Numbered from the stretch's first letter, positions 1 to 6,867 are shown. The stretch: 12,294 bases of DNA from Candidatus Woesearchaeota archaeon (GCA_016177265.1 JACOVP010000042.1:1-12294); one strand, 5' to 3'. Numbers and translations are program-made. The notes: generated from the sequence alone by a model not told the origin.

Positions 1-1
1 C

Positions 2-52
2 GAATGGATTGCCCCTTATAATCGTCCACGTCCAAAATTAGCATATCCTTAA
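2..52 (+). CDS. 3' end of an upstream gene (partial, unknown)
   Basis: From base 2 one frame reads EWIAPYNRPRPKLAYP and then stops at TAA (50-52). The mix of Trp, Pro, Arg and Tyr looks like a real protein C-terminus rather than random translation, and the next gene's promoter follows downstream. Only 16 codons are visible, so no family can be named. A chance open frame of this length is possible. Confidence 0.4.
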   Translation, partial: EWIAPYNRPRPKLAYP

Positions 53-122
53 AGAAGAAAGCACTAAAAATCAAATAAGAAAAGAACATAATAACCACTT
101 TTAAGTAACAAAATTAGAAAAG

Positions 123-130
123 CTTATAAA
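123..130 (+). promoter_or_regulatory. Archaeal TATA box for the 605-aa gene
   Basis: CTTATAAA is centred 27.5 bases before the ATG at 154. At the usual archaeal spacing, transcription would begin at or next to the start codon, giving a leaderless mRNA. No Shine-Dalgarno sequence lies in front of the ATG. The 100 bases before it are AT-rich and show no other signal. Confidence 0.65.
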
Positions 131-153
131 GGATATTCTGTCTTCTTTCCCAT

Positions 154-1971
154 ATGCAAACCCTTGAAGAGATAGCTCATGCCTTCCAAGAAAAAGGATG
201 GACCAAGCAAGCCACATTACTCAGATCTCCAACGAGTCACTTCTATCTCCCAGTACTCTGGCTCTCCAAATGGCAAGAAAAAGTAGCAGAAATCATCGGT
301 AAGGATGAGTATCAGCAAGTCGCCAACGGAGATATGTTCCTACTGATGATACAGCTCCTCGAGAAAAATCACCCTAATCTTGTCCGAGAAGCAGAGGCAC
401 TTACACCACATCCAAGAAGTGTTCCGCCTCTCACCATAAGAGTAGAAAACCAATTTTCTTTGGAAACACTAAAAAAAGCTAGCGGCATCTCAGAAAGGTT
501 AAGTACATTAAGTTGGCAAGCTGACCAAACTGTCTACAATGAAGTCTATGAAAAAACAAGGACGAACAGGCAGTTGCTCTATAGAATGTTCAAGGACGCT
601 ATCCAGCATAGAATTACTGGCGAATCCGAGACAATTAAGGACCAAACACAACAAGAATTTACAGAAGCATTGGAACGAAGAACAGAACGACTTGATGCAG
701 CAGTAAAAGTTAATACTCCTCCTGTTGTGGTCAGTAAGATGATTGAACATGTAGCAAGAATGATATTTCATCCATATGACAACTTCCAATCAGTGGAAGA
801 AAATGCGCAAAGAGTTATCAAGAGAAGCAGAGAAGTACTTCATGATGCAGCACAAGTGGAAGCATTCTACAGGCGAAGGCTGGCAGCGTACGCAACAAAA
901 TGGGATCAGTCGAAGGAGAGAAAGAGAATCATTGAAGCAGGTGAAGAAAAGATTAGAGCTGAAAATAATCCTCGATCTAAAACAACCATGCTTGCTCAGC
1001 CACTAGAGATTGTGACATGGCTCACTTACTGTGAGAGTAAAATGGAAGAGGAATTGGCTAATGAAAAAATAGGGCAAAGCCCATCACACGATCCTTTTGA
1101 AGTATTGCTGGCAAGCAGCTTGAAGATTCGCGAGAGATTCCTAGAAGGGTATGAGCGCGATCTTGAAATACTCCATAGGCAACGAATTGGCTTGGAACAA
1201 ATCCTTGCTGGTGGTCCCATAACAAACCCGACAGCCAGTAAGGTATCGACGCTCCAAAATCACTTTGAATACCCCAACATAGCATACGCAGCTAAGACCA
1301 TCGAACACCTGAGAGCTATTGTTGATGAGATGAGGAAGCATCTCGAAGATCTTCCGGACATCAGTGATAGTGCTGCCCCCACAAAACTCAAAAAACTGCG
1401 GCAAGTAACATATCGCATGCGTGAATTAGCTAAGGATCCCTTTGATGATATCACTATTGGCAATGATAGCGGTTGTTGCATTTTTGTGCCAGACGCAGTT
1501 GAAGAGTTAAGAAACGGTAGTTCTATTTCCTACTATTTCCTTGACCCGAGAGTACGCCTCTTTGGTATATACCGCGATAATAATGGAAAAAAACAGCAGC
1601 GCATGGGCCTAGTCATCGCCTTTGAAACGAGAACGCCCACAGGAGAAAAGATACTGGCATGTAACAGCCTTGAACTTTCCAGAAAGGGTATTGTTGGCGG
1701 CAGAAACACGACGAGACAACTGGTAGAATATGCAGAGCAGCAGCTGATAGGGTATGCGCAAGAACGGCATTTTGATGGTGTTGCTATGGGAAGTCATGAA
1801 TACAATACATCAGTGAATCACTCTCCACGAAGAGACAATCCTGTCAATAGTCCCGTGCTCATAACAAAAGCATTTCCTCTCTATAGCGATATTTTTGAAT
1901 GGAGACCAAGAGAAAAGATACTCATATCGCGCCCCAAAAGTCTTTACTGGCTCTGGAAAAAAGAAGAATAA
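154..1971 (+). CDS. Uncharacterised 605-aa protein with conserved-looking C-terminal domain
   Basis: I do not recognise this protein. There is no signal peptide or membrane segment, so it is probably cytoplasmic. Residues 1 to about 430 are rich in charged helix (many Glu, Lys, Arg and Gln), with likely coiled-coil stretches around 150-270 and 300-430. The C-terminal part, about 436-600, looks like a compact alpha/beta domain. It contains GNDSGCC (436-442), LDPRVRLFGIYRD, a beta-strand pair around MGLVIAFE, NSLE (504-507), a helix with YAEQQLIGYA, and MGSHEYNTS (545-553). This strand-strand-helix order is loosely reminiscent of GNAT-like acyltransferases, but no acetyl-CoA loop is obvious, so the idea is weak. 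The ATG fits a leaderless start. The gene stands alone and converges with the reverse-strand gene ending at 1988, 16 bases away. The frame is intact; the function is unknown. Confidence 0.85.
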   Translation: MQTLEEIAHAFQEKGWTKQATLLRSPTSHFYLPVLWLSKWQEKVAEIIGKDEYQQVANGDMFLLMIQLLEKNHPNLVREAEALTPHPRSVPPLTIRVENQFSLETLKKASGISERLSTLSWQADQTVYNEVYEKTRTNRQLLYRMFKDAIQHRITGESETIKDQTQQEFTEALERRTERLDAAVKVNTPPVVVSKMIEHVARMIFHPYDNFQSVEENAQRVIKRSREVLHDAAQVEAFYRRRLAAYATKWDQSKERKRIIEAGEEKIRAENNPRSKTTMLAQPLEIVTWLTYCESKMEEELANEKIGQSPSHDPFEVLLASSLKIRERFLEGYERDLEILHRQRIGLEQILAGGPITNPTASKVSTLQNHFEYPNIAYAAKTIEHLRAIVDEMRKHLEDLPDISDSAAPTKLKKLRQVTYRMRELAKDPFDDITIGNDSGCCIFVPDAVEELRNGSSISYYFLDPRVRLFGIYRDNNGKKQQRMGLVIAFETRTPTGEKILACNSLELSRKGIVGGRNTTRQLVEYAEQQLIGYAQERHFDGVAMGSHEYNTSVNHSPRRDNPVNSPVLITKAFPLYSDIFEWRPREKILISRPKSLYWLWKKEE

Positions 1972-1987
1972 AGTAATAATAAGTCCT

Positions 1988-2416
1988 TTAACAAGTCTGT
2001 TGCCCAACTTGACAAAGAGGAACTGGAGGTATTGGTTCTACATCTGCATTGTCATACGTGGCTACTAAAGCAAAGTCCTGTGGTCCTCTTGGGATGTTGT
2101 AGCCTTTTACTTTGACAGTATACATGCCAGTTGCTGGAGTTGAAATCTGCACAGCCTCGACGTTATTAATATCATCTTTTTGATTGTAATACGGTGGAGT
2201 AATATCATTTCCATTATAACGATTCCCTTGAGGATCAACACATCTTTCTTCAAGTTCAGCAATGAAATCATCTACTCTATCAACCGGTAAACTCATACCT
2301 CTTCCATTTACTCCATAAACTTGAACCTCAGAACTTCCATGAGTAGTTCTTACTAACATAGCTCCTTCTGGCATTTTGCCATCAAAAATTCTTTGTAAAT
2401 CTTCAACTAATCCCAT
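1988..2416 (-). CDS. Small protein with subtilase-type C-terminal half (possible chimera or remnant)
   Basis: This 142-aa protein has two different halves. Residues 1-58 (MGLVEDLQRIF..., ending DDFIAELEE) match nothing I know. Residues about 59-121 closely resemble the beta-sandwich found at the C-terminus of many secreted S8 (subtilisin-like) peptidases: VDPQGNRYNGND, then INNVEAV, then TGMYTVKVKGYNIPRGPQDFALVATYD. That family module is normally longer and follows a catalytic domain; here there is no protease domain, no Asp/His/Ser catalytic motif and no signal peptide. Two Cys (135, 142) lie near the C-terminus. I chose ATG 2416 over the in-frame ATG at 2437 because the reverse-strand TATA box is centred 26.5 bases from 2416 and only about 6 from 2437. 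The gene could be a functional small protein, a gene fusion, or the decaying end of a transferred protease gene. Confidence 0.7.
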   Translation of the reverse strand: MGLVEDLQRIFDGKMPEGAMLVRTTHGSSEVQVYGVNGRGMSLPVDRVDDFIAELEERCVDPQGNRYNGNDITPPYYNQKDDINNVEAVQISTPATGMYTVKVKGYNIPRGPQDFALVATYDNADVEPIPPVPLCQVGQQTC

Positions 2417-2438
2417 AAATAAGAGAATAGACAGCATC

Positions 2439-2446
2439 TTTATAAA
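2439..2446 (-). promoter_or_regulatory. TATA box for the subtilase-tail gene
   Basis: The reverse strand reads TTTATAAA, centred 26.5 bases before ATG 2416. This spacing decides the start: the longer frame beginning at 2437 would lie too close to the box to be transcribed from its first codon. Confidence 0.65.
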
Positions 2447-2513
2447 CCTTTCGGTTATTTATCACTCTTAAGTTAATATAAAATAGTAACTACTCCTACC
2501 CTTAAAAACAGCC

Positions 2514-2521
2514 TTTATATA
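2514..2521 (+). promoter_or_regulatory. TATA box with no protein gene at its start point
   Basis: TTTATATA predicts transcription from about 2544. No ATG lies there and the next long frame begins at 2706. The transcript would run through the hairpin-rich segment 2575-2667, so this box may drive a small RNA or a long structured leader for the ATPase gene. Confidence 0.45.
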
Positions 2522-2543
2522 ATCCCTGTAAGAGAAGAGAATA

Positions 2544-2670
2544 AGATAAGAGAAAAAGTGGAAGGTAAACTACCCTGCCCTAAAGGGCTGAGTGTTTGAT
2601 GAACGCAAAGAGCGGTGCAAAGAGTGTATCACCTATACATAAAAGTGATACAGGATTTGTATCACTTAGA
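2544..2670 (+). ncRNA. Candidate structured RNA, or degenerate IS200/IS605-type end
   Basis: Three stem-loops follow each other downstream of a TATA box. The first is GCCC-TAAA-GGGC (2577-2588), extended by a C/G pair at 2575/2590. The second is GTGTT/AACGC (2592-2606, including one G-U pair) with loop TGATG. The third is the 10-bp stem at 2643-2667. The stretch around the first stem (AAACTACCCTGCCCTAAAGG) resembles the subterminal hairpins, or the omega-RNA part, of IS200/IS605 (tnpB) elements as I remember them, but the outer pairing that usually extends the stem is missing and there is no tnpA or tnpB nearby. It could be a small RNA, an IS scar or a leader. The boundaries are guesses. Confidence 0.3.
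2625..2667. repeat. Three-copy TGTATCAC inverted/direct repeat before the ATPase promoter
   Basis: TGTATCAC occurs at 2625-2632 and again at 2658-2665, and its reverse complement GTGATACA lies at 2645-2652. The last two extend into a perfect 10-bp stem (2643-2652 with 2658-2667) and a 5-base loop. The middle copy could pair with either neighbour, so two hairpins exclude one another. The block ends 7 bases before the ATPase TATA box, where an archaeal repressor or activator site would be expected. The role as an operator is inference. Confidence 0.6.
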
Positions 2671-2674
2671 AAGA

Positions 2675-2682
2675 TTTAAAAA
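2675..2682 (+). promoter_or_regulatory. TATA box for the DUF4143-type ATPase gene
   Basis: TTTAAAAA is centred 27.5 bases before ATG 2706 and so predicts a leaderless start. It lies directly downstream of the TGTATCAC repeat block. Confidence 0.6.
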
Positions 2683-2705
2683 GGGCAAGAGAGTAAGAAA
2701 ATACT

Positions 2706-3971
2706 ATGAAGCGTGAAGATCTTTACTTTGCTTTATTTGAACAGCAGAAGGATTTCGAAGAAGAAGCACCTAGTGTCAAAAGAGAATTAGCTGAGAAGGT
2801 ATTATCTCTGAGATCATTAAAATTGCCTATTATTATAACCGGGGTAAGAAGATGCGGGAAATCTTTCTTGCTAAAAATAATAAAAAATGAACTACGCTTG
2901 AGTGAAAAGGAATATATATACATCAATTTCAATGATGAGCGATTCATTGATTTCTCTGTCGATGATTTTCAAAAAATAATAGATTTTCTCCATGAGCACA
3001 AATATAAGGAACAATGCTTACTTTTTATCGATGAAATTCAAGAGGTCAATAACTGGGAAAAATGGATAGACCGTATAAAAACTAAATATCCTATCTTTAT
3101 TACAGGTTCCAACTCAAAGCTTTTGAGCAGTGAAATATCTACTATATTAACAGGAAGATCACTGAGTTTGGGATTGACGCCATTCACCTTTAGGGAGTTT
3201 TTAGCTGCTAGGAAGATAGACTTTAAGAAATGGGAGCTTGATTTAAAGAAACAGGCTATTTTACGATCAGAATTCAGAGACTACTTGCAGATAGGCGGAT
3301 TTCCTCAACGAGTATTGTCTGAGCAACCAATCATTGTTCGGGAACTATATGAACATATTCTCTACAGAGACATTGTCAGGAGATTTAATAAAAATCAGAT
3401 AAAAGCGATTAAGGAGGTTTCTGCTTATCTTCTCTCAAACCCATCTTCCCTAGTAAGCCTGCGAACCATTTCGAAGATGGTCGAGTTAAAGAATTTAGCT
3501 ACTTTGAAGTCCATTATAGACGCTTTTGAGCACGCATTCTTATTTTTCTTTGCCAATAAGTTTGATTACTCAATAAAGAAGCAGGCGCAAAATCCTCGGA
3601 AGGTTTATTGTGTTGACAATGGGTTTTTAGTTGAGCTTGGTTTTAGACTCTCAGAAGATAAAGGGAAGCTTCTTGAGAATTTGGTTGCTGTAGAATTGAA
3701 AAGAAGAGGAAAAGAAATTTTTTATTACGCGGATAAACATGAATGCGACTTTGTCATAAGAAAAGGCAATCAGATTACAGAAGCTATTCAAGTATGCTAT
3801 GATTTTACAGGGGATAATCAAAAAAGAGAAATGGTAGGATTACGTGAAGCAATGAAAAAATTTGAGCTTAGCGAAGGGCTTATTTTGACAAATGAACAGG
3901 AAGATGAGCTTACGGTTGAAGACAAAAAGATAAAAGTAATACCTGTATGGAAATGGCTTTTGGCGCATTAA
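2706..3971 (+). CDS. AAA-family ATPase with C-terminal DUF4143 (PD-(D/E)XK-like) domain
   Basis: 421 aa, a usual length for this family. The N-terminal ATPase has Walker A GVRRCGKS (46-53), Walker B LLFIDE (105-110) and a sensor segment FITGSNSKLL (131-140), followed by GRSLSLGLTPFTFREFL, typical of this clade. YLQIGGFP (193-200) and a winged-helix-like region follow. The C-terminal DUF4143 region carries the pattern of a restriction-endonuclease fold: LLENLVAVEL (E324), ECDFVI (D348) and EAIQV (E359, Q362). The family is very common in archaea and anaerobic bacteria, often in variable regions; its substrate and physiological role are not settled. The start fits a leaderless mRNA. Codons are richer in AT (many ATA, TTA and AAA) than in TruD next door. 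Together with the IS-like hairpin and protease-tail gene, this suggests an acquired segment. The family call is confident; the role is open. Confidence 0.9.
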   Translation: MKREDLYFALFEQQKDFEEEAPSVKRELAEKVLSLRSLKLPIIITGVRRCGKSFLLKIIKNELRLSEKEYIYINFNDERFIDFSVDDFQKIIDFLHEHKYKEQCLLFIDEIQEVNNWEKWIDRIKTKYPIFITGSNSKLLSSEISTILTGRSLSLGLTPFTFREFLAARKIDFKKWELDLKKQAILRSEFRDYLQIGGFPQRVLSEQPIIVRELYEHILYRDIVRRFNKNQIKAIKEVSAYLLSNPSSLVSLRTISKMVELKNLATLKSIIDAFEHAFLFFFANKFDYSIKKQAQNPRKVYCVDNGFLVELGFRLSEDKGKLLENLVAVELKRRGKEIFYYADKHECDFVIRKGNQITEAIQVCYDFTGDNQKREMVGLREAMKKFELSEGLILTNEQEDELTVEDKKIKVIPVWKWLLAH

Positions 3972-3992
3972 TAGTGATAGAAAAAAAGAACC

Positions 3993-5036
3993 ATGAAGCT
4001 CAAACAAACCCCAGAAGACTTCCAGGTGAAAGAAATCAATAATCTTTCGCTAGAGGACAAAGGAAACCATTGTTACGTCCTCCTCAAGAAGAAAAACTGG
4101 ACGACAACCAGGATTATTGAAACTCTAGCAAACCGCCTCCGTGTTCCACTCGACCGCTTCCATTTTGCTGGCTTGAAAGACAAAGATGCTGTGACAGAAC
4201 AAGTCATCTCTGCCTACAAGATTGATACAAAATTTGTAGAACACATTAAAATCAAGGACGTTGAGCTCAAGATACTCGGCTTTAGCAACGACTTCATAAA
4301 AGTAGGCAGCCACCTCGGCAATGAATTTAGAATTGTTGTCCGTGATCTGGAAAAACCCTTGGAGAAAAAGATTACGCAAGTTCCCAACTACTTCGATGAT
4401 CAGCGCTTTGGTGGTAGTATTCGACCAGTCACCCATAAAGTTGGAGAAGCACTAGTACAAGGAAATTTCGAAGAAGCCATCAAGCACTACATCTTCCATC
4501 CCTTCCTAGCTGAATCTCCAGAGAACAAAAGGTATAGACTAGAGCTAGAAAAAGCATGGCCCCATATCGAAAACGTCAAGATACCACGCAGTCTGCCAGA
4601 TGAGCGACGAGTGTTGTTGACGCTGAAAAAACATCCTGGAGATTTTAAAAAAGCACTCCTGGCTATGCAAAAACGGTTACTGACATTGTGCATCCACGCC
4701 TATCAATCGTGGCTCTTTAACCAGCAACTGTCCGACTACATCGAACAGCAAGGCAAATGGAAGTACATAGCATATAGCTTAGGAAAATTGGCAATTCCCC
4801 TCGAGCATCTCCCTGAAAAGACATTCCCTTTAACAGGAATAGAAATCCCTGGTCTTCCTGAATTAAATATGAGAACACTCCTGCGGAAAGGATTTATACA
4901 CATCGACAATATAACTATAAGCAAAGAAGAACCAGATGAAGTAAATAAAGGAAAACTGAAACAGACCCTCACGTTTTCCCTGCCCAAAGGTTCCTATGCG
5001 ACTATTGTCGTGAAGACCTTGTTTGCTCATTCCTAA
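3993..5036 (+). CDS. truD: tRNA pseudouridine synthase D (TruD family)
   Basis: TruD converts uridine 13 of tRNA to pseudouridine, probably the role here. The family signature FAGLKDKDAVTEQ lies at 58-70, with D63 matching the catalytic Asp. NYFDDQRFG (132-140) is the second signature, HAYQSWLFN (235-243) marks the helix after the TRUD insertion, and LPKGSYATIVVKTL (330-343) closes the fold. At 347 aa it matches bacterial TruD in length but is shorter than many archaeal homologues (around 400 or more, from memory), so the insertion domain is trimmed; no core motif is lost. The start is 21 bases after the ATPase stop with no clear TATA box or Shine-Dalgarno sequence. It is therefore either read through from the ATPase promoter or driven by a promoter I cannot see. 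Many CTC, ATC and AAC codons set it apart from the ATPase. Confidence 0.95.
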   Translation: MKLKQTPEDFQVKEINNLSLEDKGNHCYVLLKKKNWTTTRIIETLANRLRVPLDRFHFAGLKDKDAVTEQVISAYKIDTKFVEHIKIKDVELKILGFSNDFIKVGSHLGNEFRIVVRDLEKPLEKKITQVPNYFDDQRFGGSIRPVTHKVGEALVQGNFEEAIKHYIFHPFLAESPENKRYRLELEKAWPHIENVKIPRSLPDERRVLLTLKKHPGDFKKALLAMQKRLLTLCIHAYQSWLFNQQLSDYIEQQGKWKYIAYSLGKLAIPLEHLPEKTFPLTGIEIPGLPELNMRTLLRKGFIHIDNITISKEEPDEVNKGKLKQTLTFSLPKGSYATIVVKTLFAHS

Positions 5037-5044
5037 CAGTAATC

Positions 5045-5052
5045 TTTAAATA
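5045..5052 (+). promoter_or_regulatory. TATA box for the zinc-ribbon / M42 operon
   Basis: TTTAAATA lies just after the TruD stop and is centred 36.5 bases before ATG 5085. Transcription would start near 5075, leaving a leader of about 10 purine-rich bases. This differs from the leaderless spacing seen at most other genes here. Confidence 0.5.
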
Positions 5053-5084
5053 AGAGCAGAAGAGAAGAGTAAAAGGAAAAAGAG

Positions 5085-5261
5085 ATGAAAAAAACCAAGG
5101 ACATTCTCCAGTGTACCATCTGTAGTACAGAATTAAAGGTTCCTTTCTGTTGCAAAAAAGAGATGCGAGTCCAGGACAGTGCTTTTATCTGCATGCTCTG
5201 CAACAGCGAACAAGATATCCCTATCTGTTGCGAGAAAACCATGGTTGTGGTGAATGCCTGA
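5085..5261 (+). CDS. 58-aa double zinc-ribbon protein
   Basis: This short gene begins MKKTKDILQCTIC and ends KTMVVVNA before TGA 5259-5261. It contains two copies of one unit: C10-x2-C13 ... PFCC (22-23) KKEM, and C36-x2-C39 ... PICC (48-49) EKTM. Each unit pairs a CxxC knuckle with a CC pair nine residues later and a trailing K-x-M, a layout typical of small archaeal zinc ribbons and rubredoxin/desulforedoxin-like metal sites. It probably binds two zinc (or iron) ions. Its stop codon TGA overlaps the ATG of the M42 peptidase (TGATG), so translation is probably coupled and the two may act together. It could be a regulator, a metal carrier or a subunit; the sequence does not decide. The frame is real by Cys spacing and internal repetition, despite its small size. 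Confidence 0.8.
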   Translation: MKKTKDILQCTICSTELKVPFCCKKEMRVQDSAFICMLCNSEQDIPICCEKTMVVVNA

Positions 5262-6274
5262 TGGATCCCCTCAAAAGATTAATAGAACTCCCAGGCCCAA
5301 GCGGTGATGAGTGGCGCGTCCGTGATTTTATTAAGAAAGAAATAAGCCCCCATGTTGATGAAGTTTACAAGGATAAGTTTGGCAATTTAATTGCTCATTG
5401 CAAAGGCAAAGGTGCAAAAGTCATGCTCGTTGCCCACATGGATGAAATTGGTTTGATGGTCAGAAATATTGAACCAACCGGTATTAGCTGTTCTGAAATT
5501 GGCGGTTTTGAGCCAGTCTCTTTGTTAGGAGAAACCGTTGAAGTCGAAGCGAAAGGAAAATTTATCACCGGCATTATCACGACAAAAGAGATGGCCAATG
5601 ATGAACCCATTAAAAAAGCAGTCAAGATGAGTGATCTCATTATTGACACAGGATTTTCCAAGGAGGAGTTACTGAAGCAGGGGGTAGAGATTGGCTCTTA
5701 CATCCATGTACACTCCCGGATAACGACGCTCCGCAACGGAAAATTACTCGTTGGGAAAGCGCTAGATGATCGTATTGGATGTTACGTCCTTCTCGAGGTA
5801 GCAAAACGATTGAAAAAAAGAGGCAGTGATATTTATTATGTCTTCACCGTCCAAGAGGAGATTGGGTTGTATGGGGGAGAGACCTCAGTCTACGGTTTAG
5901 AACCGGATTGGGCCATCGCTATTGATACTACTAGTACTGATGACTTCAGTGACCAGGCAACGAGAAAAATTGGTCATGGACCTTGTCTCACGATTAAAGA
6001 TGCAGACATGATCACCAATCGCTGTATCAACGACTGGTTCAAGGCAGTCGCGAAGAAAAATAACATTCCGCTCCAGCTCGACATTAGTGACTTTGGCACA
6101 ACCGATGCCCTCACCATTTCTGTCTCCAAAGGAGGCATCCCTTGCACAGTAGCAGGCGTTGCCATTCGCAATATTCATACAACAGTCGGTATTGTCAGTC
6201 TCCACGACATCCAGTATCTCATCCAATTGCTCGAAGAGCTCCTGAAACAGCCAGCAAAGAAGTGCATCCCCTAA
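5261..6274 (+). CDS. M42-family metallo-aminopeptidase
   Basis: 337 aa, near the usual 340-360 for M42 (TET / glutamyl- or deblocking-aminopeptidase, often mislabelled endoglucanase). The dinuclear metal ligands and catalytic residues are visible: AHMDEIG (H59, D61), ALDDRIG (D169), VQEEIG (E199/E200), AIDTT (D222) and IRNIHTTVG (H306). Family members trim N-terminal residues from peptides in the cytosol, often as dodecamers after the proteasome. The usual His-Ser-Pro after the last ligand reads His-Thr-Thr here, a small deviation. I start the gene at ATG 5261, where MDPLKRLIELPGPSGDE matches the family's N-terminus. The longer frame from 5150 would translate the zinc-ribbon gene out of frame. 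The ATG shares its A with the preceding stop codon, so expression likely depends on the zinc-ribbon cistron. Confidence 0.93.
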   Translation: MDPLKRLIELPGPSGDEWRVRDFIKKEISPHVDEVYKDKFGNLIAHCKGKGAKVMLVAHMDEIGLMVRNIEPTGISCSEIGGFEPVSLLGETVEVEAKGKFITGIITTKEMANDEPIKKAVKMSDLIIDTGFSKEELLKQGVEIGSYIHVHSRITTLRNGKLLVGKALDDRIGCYVLLEVAKRLKKRGSDIYYVFTVQEEIGLYGGETSVYGLEPDWAIAIDTTSTDDFSDQATRKIGHGPCLTIKDADMITNRCINDWFKAVAKKNNIPLQLDISDFGTTDALTISVSKGGIPCTVAGVAIRNIHTTVGIVSLHDIQYLIQLLEELLKQPAKKCIP

Positions 6275-6289
6275 AAGAGAAGCCAAATC

Positions 6290-6297
6290 TTTATATA
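6290..6297 (+). promoter_or_regulatory. TATA box for the coiled-coil membrane protein
   Basis: TTTATATA is centred 26.5 bases before ATG 6320 and 23.5 before ATG 6317. The common spacing in this window favours the second of the two adjacent ATG codons. Confidence 0.6.
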
Positions 6298-6319
6298 GAG
6301 CAGCCTCTCCTAGAAGATG

Positions 6320-6832
6320 ATGAATCGAAGGAACTGGCAAATCTTTGGTCTTTCTCAGAAAACGAAAACAATTGCCCTAGGAATTGCCATCCTCATTGCT
6401 CTAGTGCTCGCGGCATGGCTTTTTGTTCGTAGTGAAAGTCCAACCGCAGCCATCATTGGTGAAGGAGGCAATCGGCTCACTGGGGCATTGGTCCAGCAAC
6501 AAGAAGAGCAGCAAGAAATCAAGGAAGAAGCGCAACAAGAGGTACAGCAACAAGAGCAAGAAAAACCATACTACGCGTATCGTGGCCAATGTGCCTTCGA
6601 CATGAAGCAACGCCAAGACGATCTGCAAGAAAGCAAGAATGTTGCCCAGGAGTACCAGACAGCACTAGACAAGCTGACTGCAGAATATGAGCAAAAAAAG
6701 AAAGAGCTTGAGGAGCAATACGCTACGACAGTCCCCAACATAAAGACTAAGTTAGAGAAAGCAAACCGTGAATTGGAAGCAGTGCAGCAGCGGTACAACG
6801 AAGTGAAAACAGCCTGTGAACCGCAACCGTAA
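6320..6832 (+). CDS. Single-pass membrane protein with Gln/Glu linker and coiled coil
   Basis: 170 aa, family not recognised. A basic N-terminus (MNRRNW...KTK) is followed by one hydrophobic segment (about 17-36), then a short Gly-containing stretch, a Gln/Glu-rich linker (59-81) and a long charged helix with heptad-like spacing (95-165). Two Cys (91 and 166) bracket the helix and could form a disulfide between or within chains. By the positive-inside rule the coiled coil probably faces outwards, as in many small archaeal envelope proteins. ATG 6317 in the same frame would add one Met; 6320 fits the TATA spacing better. The gene has its own promoter 16 bases after the M42 stop. It may be a stalk or spacer protein of the cell surface, but this is only inferred from shape. 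Confidence 0.75.
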   Translation: MNRRNWQIFGLSQKTKTIALGIAILIALVLAAWLFVRSESPTAAIIGEGGNRLTGALVQQQEEQQEIKEEAQQEVQQQEQEKPYYAYRGQCAFDMKQRQDDLQESKNVAQEYQTALDKLTAEYEQKKKELEEQYATTVPNIKTKLEKANRELEAVQQRYNEVKTACEPQP

Positions 6833-6867
6833 TTGTCACTAACCGTAGATAAAAAACACAACAAAGA

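Noticed and set aside
2587..2602. CTGA followed by TGATGA, like the D' and C' boxes of a C/D-box guide RNA
   Set aside because: No matching C box lies upstream and no D box lies within guide distance downstream, so the full C-D'-C'-D set is absent.
5150..5260. N-terminal extension of the M42 peptidase from ATG 5150
   Set aside because: It reads the zinc-ribbon gene out of frame, does not resemble the family's N-terminus, and ATG 5261 gives the expected length.
5897..6340. Reverse-strand 147-codon frame over the M42 3' end
   Set aside because: It is antisense to the conserved catalytic region of the peptidase, with no promoter or recognisable family.
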